From NCBI RefSeq assembly GCF_001439685.1, contig NZ_JYLH01000003.1, positions 62,001-126,000 on the forward strand: a stretch of DNA of 64,000 nt, read 5' to 3'. The notes beneath the pieces are model-generated. The model did no database searches. It was not told where the DNA came from and was given only the letters and a program-made list of their open reading frames with translations. Of this stretch, positions 17,492 to 27,058 are shown piece by piece. This DNA comes from Pseudomonas libanensis (GTDB lineage Bacteria; Pseudomonadota; Gammaproteobacteria; Pseudomonadales; Pseudomonadaceae). Every line of letters begins with the position of its first letter. Positions within the stretch are counted from its first letter, which is position 1. The translations under genes and the position numbers were made by a program.

Positions 17492-18429
17492 TGCGGGCCG
17501 GCCTCGCCATAGACTTTCTGCAGGATGGCGCCGGCGCCTTTGTCCAGCAACTCCTCGGCGACCTGGATGCCCAGGGCCATGGCATCACGTTGCGGGCCGC
17601 GCACTTCGGCGGTCAGCAGCGTACCGCCGTCCGGGTCGCCGACCAGGCCACGCAGCCACAGGTTTTCACCTTCGAGCACGGCATAGCAGGCGATTGGCAC
17701 TTGGCAGCCACCATTGAGATGCTTGTTCAAGGCCCGCTCGGCGGTGACACGCACTTCAGTATCCGCGTGATCAAGGGGCTTGAGCAGTGCGTGGATTTCG
17801 CTGTCGGCGGTGCGGCATTCAATGCCGACCGCGCCCTGCCCGCCCGCGGGCAGGCTGTCTTCGATGCTGATGGCCGACGTGATGCGCTCTTCGAAGCCCA
17901 GGCGGATCAAGCCGGCAGCGGCAAGGATGATTGCGTCATATTCGCCGGCGTCGAGCTTGGCCAGGCGAGTGTTGACGTTGCCGCGCAGGAAACGGATCTG
18001 CAAATCGGGGCGCCGGCTCAGCAACTGAGCCTGGCGACGCAGGCTGGAGGTGCCGACGATACTGCCCAGCGGCAATTCATCCAGCGATGCGTAGGTGTTG
18101 GAAACAAAGGCGTCACGCGGGTCTTCGCGCTCGCAGATGCAAAAAAGGCCCAGGCCTTCAGGGAAGTCCATGGGCACATCTTTCATCGAATGCACGGCGA
18201 TGTCGGCTTCGTTCTCCAGCAGCGCGGTTTCCAGCTCCTTGACGAACAAGCCCTTGCCGCCGATTTTCGACAGTGGCGAGTCGAGCAGCTTGTCGCCACG
18301 ACTGACCATGGGCACCAGGGATACCTTGAGACCCGGATGGGCCTGCTCAAGGCGTGCTTTGACGTATTCGGCCTGCCACAAGGCCAAGGCGCTTTTACGG
18401 GTAGCGATGCGGATTTCGCGAGAGGACAT
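17488..18429 (-). CDS. hemC: Hydroxymethylbilane synthase (porphobilinogen deaminase)
   Basis: A 313-residue cytosolic enzyme that joins four porphobilinogens. The dipyrromethane cofactor cysteine is C242 in [14 protein letters not shown], and the catalytic aspartate lies in [13 protein letters not shown]. Further signatures are [25 protein letters not shown] and [11 protein letters not shown]. It leads the hemCDXY operon, with the promoter expected in the 138 bp between it and algR. Confidence 0.97.
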   Translation of the reverse strand: MSSREIRIATRKSALALWQAEYVKARLEQAHPGLKVSLVPMVSRGDKLLDSPLSKIGGKGLFVKELETALLENEADIAVHSMKDVPMDFPEGLGLFCICEREDPRDAFVSNTYASLDELPLGSIVGTSSLRRQAQLLSRRPDLQIRFLRGNVNTRLAKLDAGEYDAIILAAAGLIRLGFEERITSAISIEDSLPAGGQGAVGIECRTADSEIHALLKPLDHADTEVRVTAERALNKHLNGGCQVPIACYAVLEGENLWLRGLVGDPDGGTLLTAEVRGPQRDAMALGIQVAEELLDKGAGAILQKVYGEAGPQ

Positions 18430-18567
18430 GGATCAATCCGAACTGAATAGTTACAGCGGATAATAACAGCTCAGGCAAATACGCTTTGATTTGAATCAGC
18501 AAGTGCGGGGCCTCCCTGGCCACATCGCACCGGGATAAGGAATGCAGACCGCGCCGCAGCCCTTGGG

Positions 18568-19314
18568 CTAAAGCTGCTGCATCATCTTGCGCACGCCGGC
18601 GACGTGGCGTCGGCTGACAATCAGTGCATCGCCGTTGAGCCCCTTCAGGAATAGCTGAAAGTGCCCCAGGGGCGTACGTTGCAGGCGCTCGATACGTTCA
18701 CGGGCTACCAGCGCGTTGCGATGGATGCGCACGAAACGGTCGCCAAACTCGTCCTCGAGAGCCTTGAGCGGCTCATCGAGTAACACCTCGCCCAACTCGT
18801 GACGCAGGGTCACGTACTTGTGATCGGCAATAAAGTAGACGACCTGGCTAAGGGGGATCAGCTCGATGCCCTTGCGAGTACGCGCACTGATGTGGCTGCG
18901 TGGCCCGTTACCACTTTGGGCGGCCGGCTGGGTCAAGGCAGCGAGTTGGGCGCGATTGGGTCGCTCGGCTTTCTTCAAAGCCTTGAGCAAGGCTTCGGCA
19001 CTGACCGGCTTGACGAGAAAACTGACAGTGCTGTCTTCGAGCGTCTGTGCAGAAAACTCATCCTGGGCCGCACACAACACCACGGCCGGTGGCGATTCGC
19101 GCTCGCTCAGGCGAGCGGCCACTTGCAGGCCATCGAGGCCCGGCATGCGGATATCGAGCAGCACCAGGTCCGGCTTGAGGCTGTCGATCAGGGTCAACGC
19201 CTCCTCACCGTTGGCGGCACTCGGTTCAAGGATTGTATAACCCTCGAGTTCACTGACCAGACGGCTCAGTCGCTCGCGGGCTTGGGGTTCGTCATCAACG
19301 ATCAGGACATTCAT
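18568..19314 (-). CDS. algR: AlgR, LytTR-type response regulator
   Basis: A 248-residue regulator, the same length as in P. aeruginosa. The receiver domain (1-120) keeps D7-D8 and the phospho-acceptor D54 (LVLLDIRMPGLDG). The C-terminal LytTR DNA-binding domain (about 145-245) contains VYFIADHKYVTLRHELGEVLLDEPLKALEDEFGDRFVRIHRNALV. In P. aeruginosa AlgR controls alginate, type IV pili and rhamnolipids. The ATG at 19314 is preferred over an upstream in-frame start. It forms ATGA with the stop of a short upstream frame that looks like the end of its usual sensor kinase. Confidence 0.96.
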   Translation of the reverse strand: MNVLIVDDEPQARERLSRLVSELEGYTILEPSAANGEEALTLIDSLKPDLVLLDIRMPGLDGLQVAARLSERESPPAVVLCAAQDEFSAQTLEDSTVSFLVKPVSAEALLKALKKAERPNRAQLAALTQPAAQSGNGPRSHISARTRKGIELIPLSQVVYFIADHKYVTLRHELGEVLLDEPLKALEDEFGDRFVRIHRNALVARERIERLQRTPLGHFQLFLKGLNGDALIVSRRHVAGVRKMMQQL

Positions 19315-19514
19315 ATTGCGCTGGATTCCTGCGTGAGTCTCGCACAAGGATAGCGTAGACAGGTGCGGTGACTTACGTCACAGCGATCCACGCTAAGACT
19401 AGCGCGAGCGGCAAAAAGTGCCCTGAGAGTGGCACCCAAATTTACCCGGACCTGTTCAATTGCGCCCAGGACCTGCTGCCGTCGGGCATCGTCGTAGGGT
19501 TCACTGATACACAA
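19311..19514 (-). pseudogene. Probable relic of the AlgR sensor kinase gene (algZ/fimS), C-terminal end only
   Basis: A frame of 67 codons from a TTG (open back to about 19549) ends in TGA overlapping the algR ATG, the coupling expected of a kinase-regulator pair. Its middle, NLGATLRALFAARASLSVDR, resembles the end of LytS-type histidine kinase ATPase domains, where a run of the form N-L-x-x-x-L-x-x-L-F/Y-G precedes a beta strand. No histidine box, membrane helices or complete ATPase domain are present in the 500 bp up to argH. The match is by eye, so the frame could also be chance or a novel small protein. Confidence 0.45.
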
Positions 19515-19815
19515 TCCGAATACCCCCCTGTTTAATGGATAGTCTGGTTATGACCGCATCAGTCGACTTTGGTGCATTCACACACTATCAGTGCAACTGT
19601 AGACGCTCACCGAGACGATATTGCTCAATCGTCAAATATCGTTTCAATAAGTACCTGCCTCCAGTCTCGTCCCGGATGCGGCCGGCGGCAAGGCACTTAG
19701 CCATCTACGGCGCAAATAAAATTGCCAGGCACCCGCAACACCGCCACCAAGGGCAACCCTGTTATTATCGCCGGCACACCTCCATGCCTCTTTCAAACAG
19801 ATCACGAGCGAATCC
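19515..19815. other. Intergenic region between algR relic and argH
   Basis: About 300 bp without a convincing gene. It must hold the argH promoter and probably that of algR. No AlgU-type GAACTT element was found on the algR strand, and no clear sigma-70 pair could be fixed. Base composition is slightly AT-richer around 19610-19650. Confidence 0.4.
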
Positions 19816-21210
19816 ATGAGCACCGACAAGACCAACCAGTCCTGGGGCGGCCGCTTCAGTGAACCCGTCGACGCCTTCGTCGCCCGCTTCACCGCCTCCG
19901 TCACCTTTGACCAGCGCCTGTACCGCCACGACATCATGGGCTCCATCGCCCACGCCACGATGCTGGCCAAGGTCGGCGTGCTGACCGACGCCGAGCGTGA
20001 CAGCATCATCGACGGCCTGACCACCATCCGCGGTGAGATCGAGGCCGGTACGTTCGACTGGCGCGTCGACCTGGAAGATGTGCACATGAACATCGAGGCG
20101 CGCCTGACCGACCGCATCGGCGTGACCGGCAAGAAACTGCACACCGGCCGCAGCCGTAACGATCAGGTAGCCACCGATATCCGCTTGTGGCTGCGCGATG
20201 AAATCGACCTGATCCTGGCCGAAATCACCCGCCTGCAAAAAGGTTTGCTGGAGCAGGCCGAGCGTGAATCGGACACTATCATGCCCGGCTTCACCCACTT
20301 GCAGACCGCACAGCCGGTGACCTTCGGCCACCATCTGCTGGCCTGGTTCGAAATGCTCAGCCGCGACTACGAGCGCCTGGTGGATTGCCGCAAGCGCGCC
20401 AACCGCATGCCATTGGGCAGCGCCGCGCTGGCGGGCACCACCTACCCGATCGACCGCGAGTACACCGCACAACTGCTGGGCTTTGACGCCGTGGGTGGAA
20501 ACTCCCTGGATGGCGTGTCGGACCGTGACTTCGCCATCGAATTCTGCGCCGCCGCCAGCATTGCGATGATGCACCTGTCGCGTTTCTCGGAAGAACTGGT
20601 GCTATGGACCAGCGCGCAGTTCCAGTTCATCGACCTGCCGGACCGCTTCTGCACCGGCAGCTCGATCATGCCGCAAAAGAAAAACCCCGATGTGCCCGAG
20701 CTGGTACGAGGCAAGAGCGGCCGGGTATTCGGCGCACTGATGGGCCTGCTGACCCTGATGAAAGGCCAACCCCTGGCCTACAACAAGGACAACCAGGAAG
20801 ACAAGGAACCGCTGTTCGACGCCGCCGACACCCTGCGCGACTCGCTGCGTGCCTTTGCCGACATGATCCCGGCGATCAAGCCCAGGCACGCGATGATGCG
20901 TGAAGCGGCCCTGCGCGGGTTTTCCACCGCGACCGACCTGGCTGACTACCTGGTACGCCGTGGCCTGCCGTTCCGTGATTGTCACGAAATCGTCGGCCAC
21001 GCGGTTAAATATGGCGTAGACACCGGCAAGGACCTGGCAGAAATGAGCCTGGGAGAACTGCGCCAGTTCAGCGACCAGATCGAGCAGGATGTGTTTGCCG
21101 TGCTGACCCTGGAAGGCTCGGTGAATGCCCGCGACCATGTGGGCGGTACTGCACCAGCACAGGTCAAGGCTGCCGTAGTACGCGGCAAAGAATTGCTCGC
21201 CAGCCGTTAA
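19816..21210 (+). CDS. argH: Argininosuccinate lyase
   Basis: A 464-residue cytosolic enzyme, the last step of arginine synthesis, splitting argininosuccinate into arginine and fumarate. The fumarase/aspartase superfamily signature [12 protein letters not shown] lies at 281-292 with its flexible catalytic serine. Also present are [22 protein letters not shown] (109-130) and [19 protein letters not shown] (159-177). It stands alone, divergent from algR, and is followed six bases after the stop by a REP hairpin. Confidence 0.98.
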   Translation: MSTDKTNQSWGGRFSEPVDAFVARFTASVTFDQRLYRHDIMGSIAHATMLAKVGVLTDAERDSIIDGLTTIRGEIEAGTFDWRVDLEDVHMNIEARLTDRIGVTGKKLHTGRSRNDQVATDIRLWLRDEIDLILAEITRLQKGLLEQAERESDTIMPGFTHLQTAQPVTFGHHLLAWFEMLSRDYERLVDCRKRANRMPLGSAALAGTTYPIDREYTAQLLGFDAVGGNSLDGVSDRDFAIEFCAAASIAMMHLSRFSEELVLWTSAQFQFIDLPDRFCTGSSIMPQKKNPDVPELVRGKSGRVFGALMGLLTLMKGQPLAYNKDNQEDKEPLFDAADTLRDSLRAFADMIPAIKPRHAMMREAALRGFSTATDLADYLVRRGLPFRDCHEIVGHAVKYGVDTGKDLAEMSLGELRQFSDQIEQDVFAVLTLEGSVNARDHVGGTAPAQVKAAVVRGKELLASR

Positions 21211-21216
21211 AAAACT

Positions 21217-21241
21217 GTGGGAGGGGCTTGCTCCCTCCCAC
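21217..21241. repeat. Single REP hairpin between argH and the GST gene
   Basis: A 25-bp palindrome GTGGGAGGGG..CCCTCCCAC with a GCTTGCT centre. It is a single REP-like hairpin rather than a paired REPIN. It lies six bases from each of two convergent stops and may serve both transcripts as a stabiliser or weak terminator. Confidence 0.8.
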
Positions 21242-21246
21242 ATTGA

Positions 21247-21906
21247 TTATTTTTTGGCCGCAATCATCGCCATGAATGCCGGCATCGCCGCCTGCCTGTC
21301 CGCCTCCACCTTCTGCGCGTTGGGCATTTCATTCAGGCGCCCCAGCAATGCCTTCGCCTGCGGCAACTGAGCCAGCAGGTCCAGCCCAAACAGCTTCTCG
21401 CCCACGCCGCAAGCCAGGTTCAAGCTGTACATGAAATACAAATCCGCAATCGTGAAACTGTCCCCCGCCACATAAGGCGCGAACTTACCGTGCCGACCTA
21501 ACGCAGCGATCCCAAGCAACAACTCGGCCTTGGATTTTTCCTTGATCGCCTCCGGCACCGGCATGCCGAAAAAAGCCTCGGCGAAACAGGCACGGGCAGG
21601 CAATTCGATGTACAGCTCGATCTCCCTGCATAACGCCAGCACCTGGGCACGCTGGAACGGCTCGGCCGGGAGCAGCGCAGGGCCTTCCTGAGTCTGCTCG
21701 ATGTATTCGAGGATCACGCTGGTTTCGTTGATAAATCCCCGGGGCACGCCCAGCACCGGCACCTTGCCGCGGGGGCTTATCGCCAGCGCTTCGGGGGTTT
21801 GCCCGGCATTAAAAGGCACCTCTTCGAAAGGCAGCCCTTTCTCCAGCAACGCCAGTTTCACCATGTTGTAGTAGTTGCTGACCGAAAATCCGTAAAGCTT
21901 GAGCAT
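21247..21906 (-). CDS. Glutathione S-transferase family protein
   Basis: A 219-residue protein with an N-terminal thioredoxin-like domain (KLYGFSVSNYYNMVKLALLEKGLPFEEVPF; SPRGKVPVL with the cis-proline; NETSVILEYIEQT as the glutathione gamma-glutamyl site) and a C-terminal helical domain with FTIADLYFMYSL. It would conjugate or reduce small electrophiles; the substrate is unknown. The start at 21906 has GGAGG eight bases upstream and is preferred over an in-frame start at 21984. Confidence 0.92.
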   Translation of the reverse strand: MLKLYGFSVSNYYNMVKLALLEKGLPFEEVPFNAGQTPEALAISPRGKVPVLGVPRGFINETSVILEYIEQTQEGPALLPAEPFQRAQVLALCREIELYIELPARACFAEAFFGMPVPEAIKEKSKAELLLGIAALGRHGKFAPYVAGDSFTIADLYFMYSLNLACGVGEKLFGLDLLAQLPQAKALLGRLNEMPNAQKVEADRQAAMPAFMAMIAAKK

Positions 21907-22031
21907 CGCAAAGCCTCCAGGCCGGGTGCGGGGTTGGCTGCAAGCGTTATAGATGCCCGAAGCCGGGCTGACCAGCAGCATCATCTACCTGAATGGCGGT
22001 AGACTGGCGTCCTTTCCTTGAGGAGCCTGCC

Positions 22032-22316
22032 ATGAGCGAGCCGACCGATATTGATAACGACGAAGAAGAGTTCACCGAAAGCACGCTGACCCAGGCCATT
22101 GAAAACCAGATCGAAAGCGACAACCCGCCTGCCGCCAAGGCCACTTTCAATAAACTGACCCTGGTAGGTTACGAGCGCGAAGACATTTTGAACCTCATGG
22201 CCCATGTGCTGGCCGTTGAGATAGACAAGATGCTCGAAGAAGACCGTGCTTTCGATACCGAATGGTATGAAACGGCGCTGCGAGCGCTCCCTGAGCTACC
22301 GCCTGAAAACAACTGA
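22032..22316 (+). CDS. Conserved hypothetical acidic protein
   Basis: A 94-residue protein, strongly acidic at the N-terminus (SEPTDIDNDEEEFTESTLTQAIENQIESDNPPAAKATFNKLTLVGYEREDILNLMAHVLAVEIDKMLEEDRAFDTEWYETALRALP, given here in outline only). It is cytosolic and mostly helical, with no recognised domain. The start at 22032 follows TTGAGGAG and is preferred to an upstream in-frame start at 21993. It reads as a real gene because of its ribosome site and codon usage. Function unknown. Confidence 0.75.
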   Translation: MSEPTDIDNDEEEFTESTLTQAIENQIESDNPPAAKATFNKLTLVGYEREDILNLMAHVLAVEIDKMLEEDRAFDTEWYETALRALPELPPENN

Positions 22317-22467
22317 AACCAGCCTTGGCGTGGCCGGGAAGCCTGCTTCCTCGCCACAAATCTGCGCCATATCAATACCTACGACTTTCTCACTGGACAG
22401 CCCGCCAAAGTGCGTTCACCTTATGGCCTGCTAGCCTCTAATAAATTTTAGAAAGTCTGGAGTCCTT

Positions 22468-22722
22468 ATGTCGTATACCCCCGAGTTGGTTGCCGAACTG
22501 GAAATCCTTGCACTCTTCAACCTGGGCAGCTCCCAGGAAGGTCTGAAAGTCCACCAGACTGCCGCTCCTGCCGCCATTGCCGCTGCCAAGCGCCTGTTCG
22601 AGAAAAAACTGATCGACCAGCCGGATGGCGGTTATCTGACCAGCCTGGGTCGCGACGCCGCCGAACAAGCGCAAACCCTGCTGACTATCCTGACCACCAG
22701 CTCGACCAAAGAAGCCGCCTGA
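22468..22722 (+). CDS. TIGR02647 family protein
   Basis: An 84-residue protein starting SYTPELVAELEILALFNLGSSQEGLKVH, the conserved form of the TIGR02647 family of short gammaproteobacterial proteins of unknown function. Its middle resembles a winged-helix-like segment (AAIAAAKRLFEKKLIDQPDGGYLTSLGRDAAEQ), which might bind DNA or a protein partner, but this is inference. GGAG precedes the ATG. It lies upstream of cyaA, separated by about 170 bp. Confidence 0.85.
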   Translation: MSYTPELVAELEILALFNLGSSQEGLKVHQTAAPAAIAAAKRLFEKKLIDQPDGGYLTSLGRDAAEQAQTLLTILTTSSTKEAA

Positions 22723-22889
22723 TAACTGATACCGCCCGTGGAGTCCGTCCTTGCGGATTCCAAGGGTCTTGCTGCGCAACGGCGAAAATTCTGACACCAA
22801 AATCATTTCCCCTCTAAACCTCCTACGCTTCTGACTGTAAACTCCTACACGGCCGCCCACGTCGGGCCCTGCGAGCCGCCGAGTTCGAC

Positions 22890-25730
22890 ATGACCCGCAC
22901 CCATGAAATCCGCCCCGACCTGGACGAAGGCATCGACCGCAAGGTGCTGACCCAGTTGCGCGCGCGCTTCATGGCACTCAATGAAGAGCGCATGGCCCGT
23001 GCCGTCGAGGGGCTGACCCCGCGCCAGCAAAGCGTGCTGACCCTGCTGCCGCTGTTTTTCCACGTCAATCACCCGTTGTTACCGGGCTACGTCTCCAGCA
23101 CCACCCCGGCCGGGCTGTCGAATTTCGAGCCTGACGATCAGGCCCTGACCGAAGCCCAGCGCCTGACCCGCTCGTTCTCTTATAAGCCCCGCCACGGCAA
23201 CCCGCCCCGACCGATCCACGGCCTATTCCTGATGGGCAGCCTCGGCACGCTGGCCCAGGCCGATCAAAGCGATATGGATGTGTGGGTGTGCCATGCGCCC
23301 GATCTGAACGACAACGAACTGGCCGAGCTGCGCAAGAAGTGCCAATTGCTGGAGGCCTGGGCCCTCGGCATGGGCGCCGAAGCGCATTTCTTTTTGATCG
23401 AGCCGACGCGCTTCGTATTGGGTGAGCGCGACACGCAACTGAGTTCCGACGATTGCGGCACCACCCAGCACTACCTGCTGCTGGACGAGTTCTACCGCAC
23501 CGCCATATGGCTGGCCGGGCGCACGCCGATCTGGTGGCTGGTGCCGGTGTATGAAGAAAGCCGCTACGCCGAATTTACCCACACACTGCTGTCCAAGCGT
23601 TTCATCCGCGCCGACGAGACCCTGGACCTCGGCCACCTGGCCCACATCCCGCCGGGCGAGTTCATGGGTGCCGGGCTGTGGCAATTGTTCAAGGGCATCG
23701 AATCCCCCTACAAGTCGGTGCTCAAGCTGCTGCTGACCGAGGTCTACGCCAGCGAACACCCAAACGTGCAATGCCTGAGCCTGCGTTTTAAACAGGCGGT
23801 GTTCGCCAACCAGGTCGATCTGGATGAGCTGGACCCTTACATCATGGTCTACCGCCGCATCGAGGAGTACCTCAAGGCTCGTAACGAGCCAGAGCGCCTG
23901 GAACTGGTGCGGCGCAGCCTGTACCTGAAGGTCAACCGCAAGCTCAGCGTCGGCCAGCGCACTACCCGTTGGCAACGGCTGCTGCTCGAGCGCCTGGCTC
24001 TAGAGTGGGGTTGGGACCCACGCCAACTGGCCCTGCTGGACAGCCGCAGCCAGTGGAAAGTGCGCCAGGTCGCTTCCGAGCGCCGAGCCCTGGTCAGTGA
24101 GCTGAACTACAGTTACCGCTTCCTCACCCAGTTCGCCCGTACCGAACAGACCGTCAGCCTGATAAACAAGCGTGACCTCAATGTGCTGGGCCGGCGCCTG
24201 TATGCAGCGTTTGAGCGCAAAGCCGGCAAGGTTGAGTTCATCAACCCCGGTATTGCTCCCGACCTGGCCGAAGATACCCTGACACTGGTGCAGTCGCCCA
24301 ACCGCAAGGAAGCTGGCCAGTACCATTGGGGCTTGTATAACGGCAACCTCACGGCCTTGGAATGGGAGCACTTCGCGCCGATCAAGCGCAGCCGCGACCT
24401 GCTGGAAATGCTTACCTGGTGCCACCGCAACGGGGTAATCGACAGCAGTACGCGCCTGGCGCTGCACCCCGGCACCAGCGACATGACCGAGTTCGAGTTG
24501 TTCAACCTGCTGGGCAGCCTGCAGCAGACCATCGCCCTGCCCCTGGCCAGCGTCGATGAAGTCCGCCTGCTGCGTCCGGCAGTGCCGGAAGAGGTGTTGT
24601 TGCTGATCAACGTCGGCGTCGACCCGCTCAAGCATCATCGCGAGCTGAATATCCTGATGACCACCGAGCGCACCGACTCCCTGAGCTATGCCGGTGTACG
24701 CGACAACCTGGTGCTGACCCTGGACCAGGTCACGCTCAATAGCTGGAACGAGGTGATGGTCAGCCGCTACGACGGCCCCCACGCGCTGCTCGACTGCCTG
24801 CGCGACTATCTCAACCAACTGCCGCCGGATCATCTGCCACGGCTGCGGGTGCGCTGCTTCTGTCACAACCGTGCGCAGTTCATTGCCCAGCGTGTGGAGG
24901 AGGTATTCGACACTGCGCAGAACCTGCTGCTCAGCCACGGCAATTACCGCTACCTGCTTCAGGTGCAGCAGCACTATCACGTGATGGAACTGACACCGGG
25001 CCAGGCTACTCATGTGCCGCTGCCCACACAGGACGCACTGATTGCCTACCTCAGTGAGGAACTGGCCAGCTATAGCCCGTGGCACCTTGACGCCATGGCC
25101 CTGGAAGACCACGACCTGGCGCTGCTGCTGCCCATGGGCCAGGCCGATTGCGTGCAGGTGTTCTATCGGGTCAACGAAGGCTTCGCCGAGCTGTATGTGC
25201 TCGACGAATTCAATGCCCTCTGGCAGCAGCGCCTGCCATTCCACGATGAACAGAGTCTGTTGGCGCCACTGCAACGTTTCCTGCAATCGATCCTCTATCG
25301 CCGGGAGGCGTTATCGTCCCTGGACGCACAGCCACCCCTGGGTGAGATTCACACCCTGTACTACCAGCTATTGCCCTCAGGCAACTCCCGCGCGCGCCGC
25401 GTCGAGCCAAGGCCAGCCCCGCAAAATCCTGCCGACAAGCCGTTTTATGACGTGCAGGCGATTATCGGCAAGGGCGCGCCGGGCCAGGTGGGGATTACGT
25501 TGTACTGCAATCAGCGGGAATTTTCCGAGCTGGAATTTGGCGACCAACTGTTTGCCGTGGTAGCCCGGGAGATCGTCGCGCAACGCCAGGAAACCGAACG
25601 ATACCGCTGCTATATCACCGATCTGGATTTGTCGGGCCTGCTGGGGGACGTGCAAAGCCCGAGCAATCTGTACCTGCGCTACAAGGCAGAACTGGAACAG
25701 TCACTCAATGCGGCGCTGGATCAGATTTAG
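22890..25730 (+). CDS. cyaA: Class I adenylate cyclase
   Basis: A 946-residue cytosolic enzyme producing cAMP, which acts through Vfr/Crp-type regulators. The N-terminal catalytic domain (to about 540) contains GLFLMGSLGTLAQADQSDMDVWVCH, with the nucleotidyltransferase-type G-S and D-x-D metal site. It is followed by EAWALGMGAEAHFFLIEP and LWQLFKGIESPYKSVLKLLLTEVYA, characteristic of enterobacterial-type CyaA. The C-terminal half is the regulatory region. The stop overlaps that of the convergent rnk gene by four bases. In P. aeruginosa this is the cytosolic cyclase; a second membrane one (CyaB) lies elsewhere. Confidence 0.97.
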   Translation: MTRTHEIRPDLDEGIDRKVLTQLRARFMALNEERMARAVEGLTPRQQSVLTLLPLFFHVNHPLLPGYVSSTTPAGLSNFEPDDQALTEAQRLTRSFSYKPRHGNPPRPIHGLFLMGSLGTLAQADQSDMDVWVCHAPDLNDNELAELRKKCQLLEAWALGMGAEAHFFLIEPTRFVLGERDTQLSSDDCGTTQHYLLLDEFYRTAIWLAGRTPIWWLVPVYEESRYAEFTHTLLSKRFIRADETLDLGHLAHIPPGEFMGAGLWQLFKGIESPYKSVLKLLLTEVYASEHPNVQCLSLRFKQAVFANQVDLDELDPYIMVYRRIEEYLKARNEPERLELVRRSLYLKVNRKLSVGQRTTRWQRLLLERLALEWGWDPRQLALLDSRSQWKVRQVASERRALVSELNYSYRFLTQFARTEQTVSLINKRDLNVLGRRLYAAFERKAGKVEFINPGIAPDLAEDTLTLVQSPNRKEAGQYHWGLYNGNLTALEWEHFAPIKRSRDLLEMLTWCHRNGVIDSSTRLALHPGTSDMTEFELFNLLGSLQQTIALPLASVDEVRLLRPAVPEEVLLLINVGVDPLKHHRELNILMTTERTDSLSYAGVRDNLVLTLDQVTLNSWNEVMVSRYDGPHALLDCLRDYLNQLPPDHLPRLRVRCFCHNRAQFIAQRVEEVFDTAQNLLLSHGNYRYLLQVQQHYHVMELTPGQATHVPLPTQDALIAYLSEELASYSPWHLDAMALEDHDLALLLPMGQADCVQVFYRVNEGFAELYVLDEFNALWQQRLPFHDEQSLLAPLQRFLQSILYRREALSSLDAQPPLGEIHTLYYQLLPSGNSRARRVEPRPAPQNPADKPFYDVQAIIGKGAPGQVGITLYCNQREFSELEFGDQLFAVVAREIVAQRQETERYRCYITDLDLSGLLGDVQSPSNLYLRYKAELEQSLNAALDQI

Positions 25731-26134
25731 AGCGTGAAGGCGCCGCCATCTTTGGGCTGGCCTTCGACGTTGAGCAGTTCAAGCTTGAGGGTCTTGCCGC
25801 CCGGCGCAGGCCAGTCGATATGCTGGCCCACTTGCAAGCCCAGCAAGGCACTGCCCACCGGCGCGAGGATCGAGATCTTGCCTTCGTCGGCATTCGCGTC
25901 CTTGGGGTAGACCAGGGTCAGGTGATAGTCCTTGCCACTGCCTTGCTCACGGCAGTGCACGCTGGAGTTCATGGTCACGACAGTTGCGGGCACTTCATCG
26001 TGGCCAACCACGTCGGCGCGGTCGAGTTCGGTTTGCAACGCTGCGACGCCGGGAAACTCGTCGCCCAAGCGGTCGATCAGTTGCTCAAGACGCTGCACGT
26101 CAAGACGGGTAAGAATGATGGAAGGTGCGGTCAT
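25727..26134 (-). CDS. rnk: Nucleoside diphosphate kinase regulator (Rnk)
   Basis: A 135-residue protein of the GreA/GreB C-terminal superfamily. An N-terminal coiled coil (TRLDVQRLEQLIDRLGDEFPGVAALQTELDRAD) is followed by the FKBP-like domain with YHLTLVYPKDANADEGKISILAPVGSALLGLQVGQ. Rnk interacts with RNA polymerase and was found as a regulator that restores nucleoside diphosphate kinase in algQ mutants; algQ itself is 12 kb away here. It ends four bases into the cyaA stop region. Confidence 0.94.
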   Translation of the reverse strand: MTAPSIILTRLDVQRLEQLIDRLGDEFPGVAALQTELDRADVVGHDEVPATVVTMNSSVHCREQGSGKDYHLTLVYPKDANADEGKISILAPVGSALLGLQVGQHIDWPAPGGKTLKLELLNVEGQPKDGGAFTL

Positions 26135-26162
26135 GATTCAGGCAGACTCCTTTTTTCTGCAC

Positions 26163-26198
26163 AAAAAAAGCAAAACCCCGCCAGGAAAAGGCGGGGTT
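26163..26198 (-). terminator. Rho-independent terminator after the cyaY/DUF1289 genes
   Basis: On the minus strand the stem AACCCCGCC / GGCGGGGTT with a seven-base loop is followed by a T-rich run (TTGCTTTTTTT). It ends the cyaY-DUF1289 transcript just before rnk begins. Confidence 0.88.
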
Positions 26199-26266
26199 CT
26201 CACGGACCTCGATGCGTTGAGGTGTATCCGGACACTACCACAGCGACACAAATAAACAAGACGACG

Positions 26267-26485
26267 TCAGGCGCGTGCCTTGCGTTGCTCGGCTTCGGCG
26301 CAGATCACCCGGCGCCGCGCATCGTCGGCGGAGCGCCATTCGCGGATATCTTCCACATGGCGGAAGCAGCCGTGGCAGACCTTCTGTTCGTCCAGGCGAC
26401 AGAAACTGATACAAGGTGACGGCACCGCCGGGCTGACATTGCTGAACAGCGGCTTGGGCGGGCGTACGGGTGCAGGCTCGGTCAC
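26267..26485 (-). CDS. DUF1289 domain protein
   Basis: A 72-residue protein with four cysteines (C25, C29, C37, C40) in PCISFCRLDEQKVCHGCFRHVEDIREW, the DUF1289 signature. The arrangement suggests a small zinc or iron-sulfur site. GTG is the likely start, placed two bases after the cyaY stop, so the two are probably co-translated. Pairing with the iron donor CyaY hints at a metal-related role, but that is inference only. Confidence 0.88.
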   Translation of the reverse strand: MTEPAPVRPPKPLFSNVSPAVPSPCISFCRLDEQKVCHGCFRHVEDIREWRSADDARRRVICAEAEQRKARA

Positions 26486-26487
26486 GA

Positions 26488-26820
26488 TCAGATCTCGTCG
26501 AAGTCCAGGTCAGCGCCGGACTGTTCCTTCGTGAGACGAACAAGCATTTCGCTCAGCAACTCCTCAGTGGTGTCGTGCGCCCAACGGTTTTCCTCTTCAT
26601 CGTAATCGAAGTGAAAACCACCGGTGCGCGCTGCGAGCCACAGTTGGCGCAACGGCTCCTGGCGACTGAAGATCAACTGAGTGCCGTTCTCGAACTTAAC
26701 GGTCAGCACACCCGCCGAGTTCTCCAGATCCACATCCAGGCCGCTGTCGTCGAAAATATCTTCCAGCGCCTGCTGGGTCGAATCCACCAGGTCGTGAAAA
26801 CGGGCTTCGGTCAAACTCAT
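26488..26820 (-). CDS. cyaY: Iron donor protein CyaY (frataxin homologue)
   Basis: A 110-residue cytosolic protein with the frataxin fold. The acidic first helix (SLTEARFHDLVDSTQQALEDIFDDSGLDVDLE) supplies the iron-binding ridge, and the sheet contains GVLTVKFENGTQLIFSRQEPLRQLWLAARTGGFHFDYDEEENRW. It regulates iron delivery to the IscS/IscU cluster machinery. The C-terminal DLDFDEI is an additional acidic tail. It is divergent from lptM-lysA, as in other pseudomonads. Confidence 0.96.
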   Translation of the reverse strand: MSLTEARFHDLVDSTQQALEDIFDDSGLDVDLENSAGVLTVKFENGTQLIFSRQEPLRQLWLAARTGGFHFDYDEEENRWAHDTTEELLSEMLVRLTKEQSGADLDFDEI

Positions 26821-27058
26821 CGTGGCAACCTCAAAAGTGTCTGGTTTTGCTCAAGCGCCGCACGATACGGACGCGCTTCGCCGATTGCAAAGGATACCGA
26901 TTTCATTACAGATGGCAGTACGAAATATCCTCTAACAGCGTAACCCGCTTCCCAGTCATCTCGGCAAACCCCCGCCGGACGGGTAGTGCGGCGCATAGGC
27001 AAGCTGGCGGGTGGTCGGTATACTCGGGCGCAATTAATGCATATTCAAGGATTTCGCC

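Noticed and set aside
22740..22761. Hairpin GGAGTCCG / CGGATTCC after the TIGR02647 gene
   Set aside because: The stem has a wobble pair and no T-run follows, so it is too weak to call a terminator.
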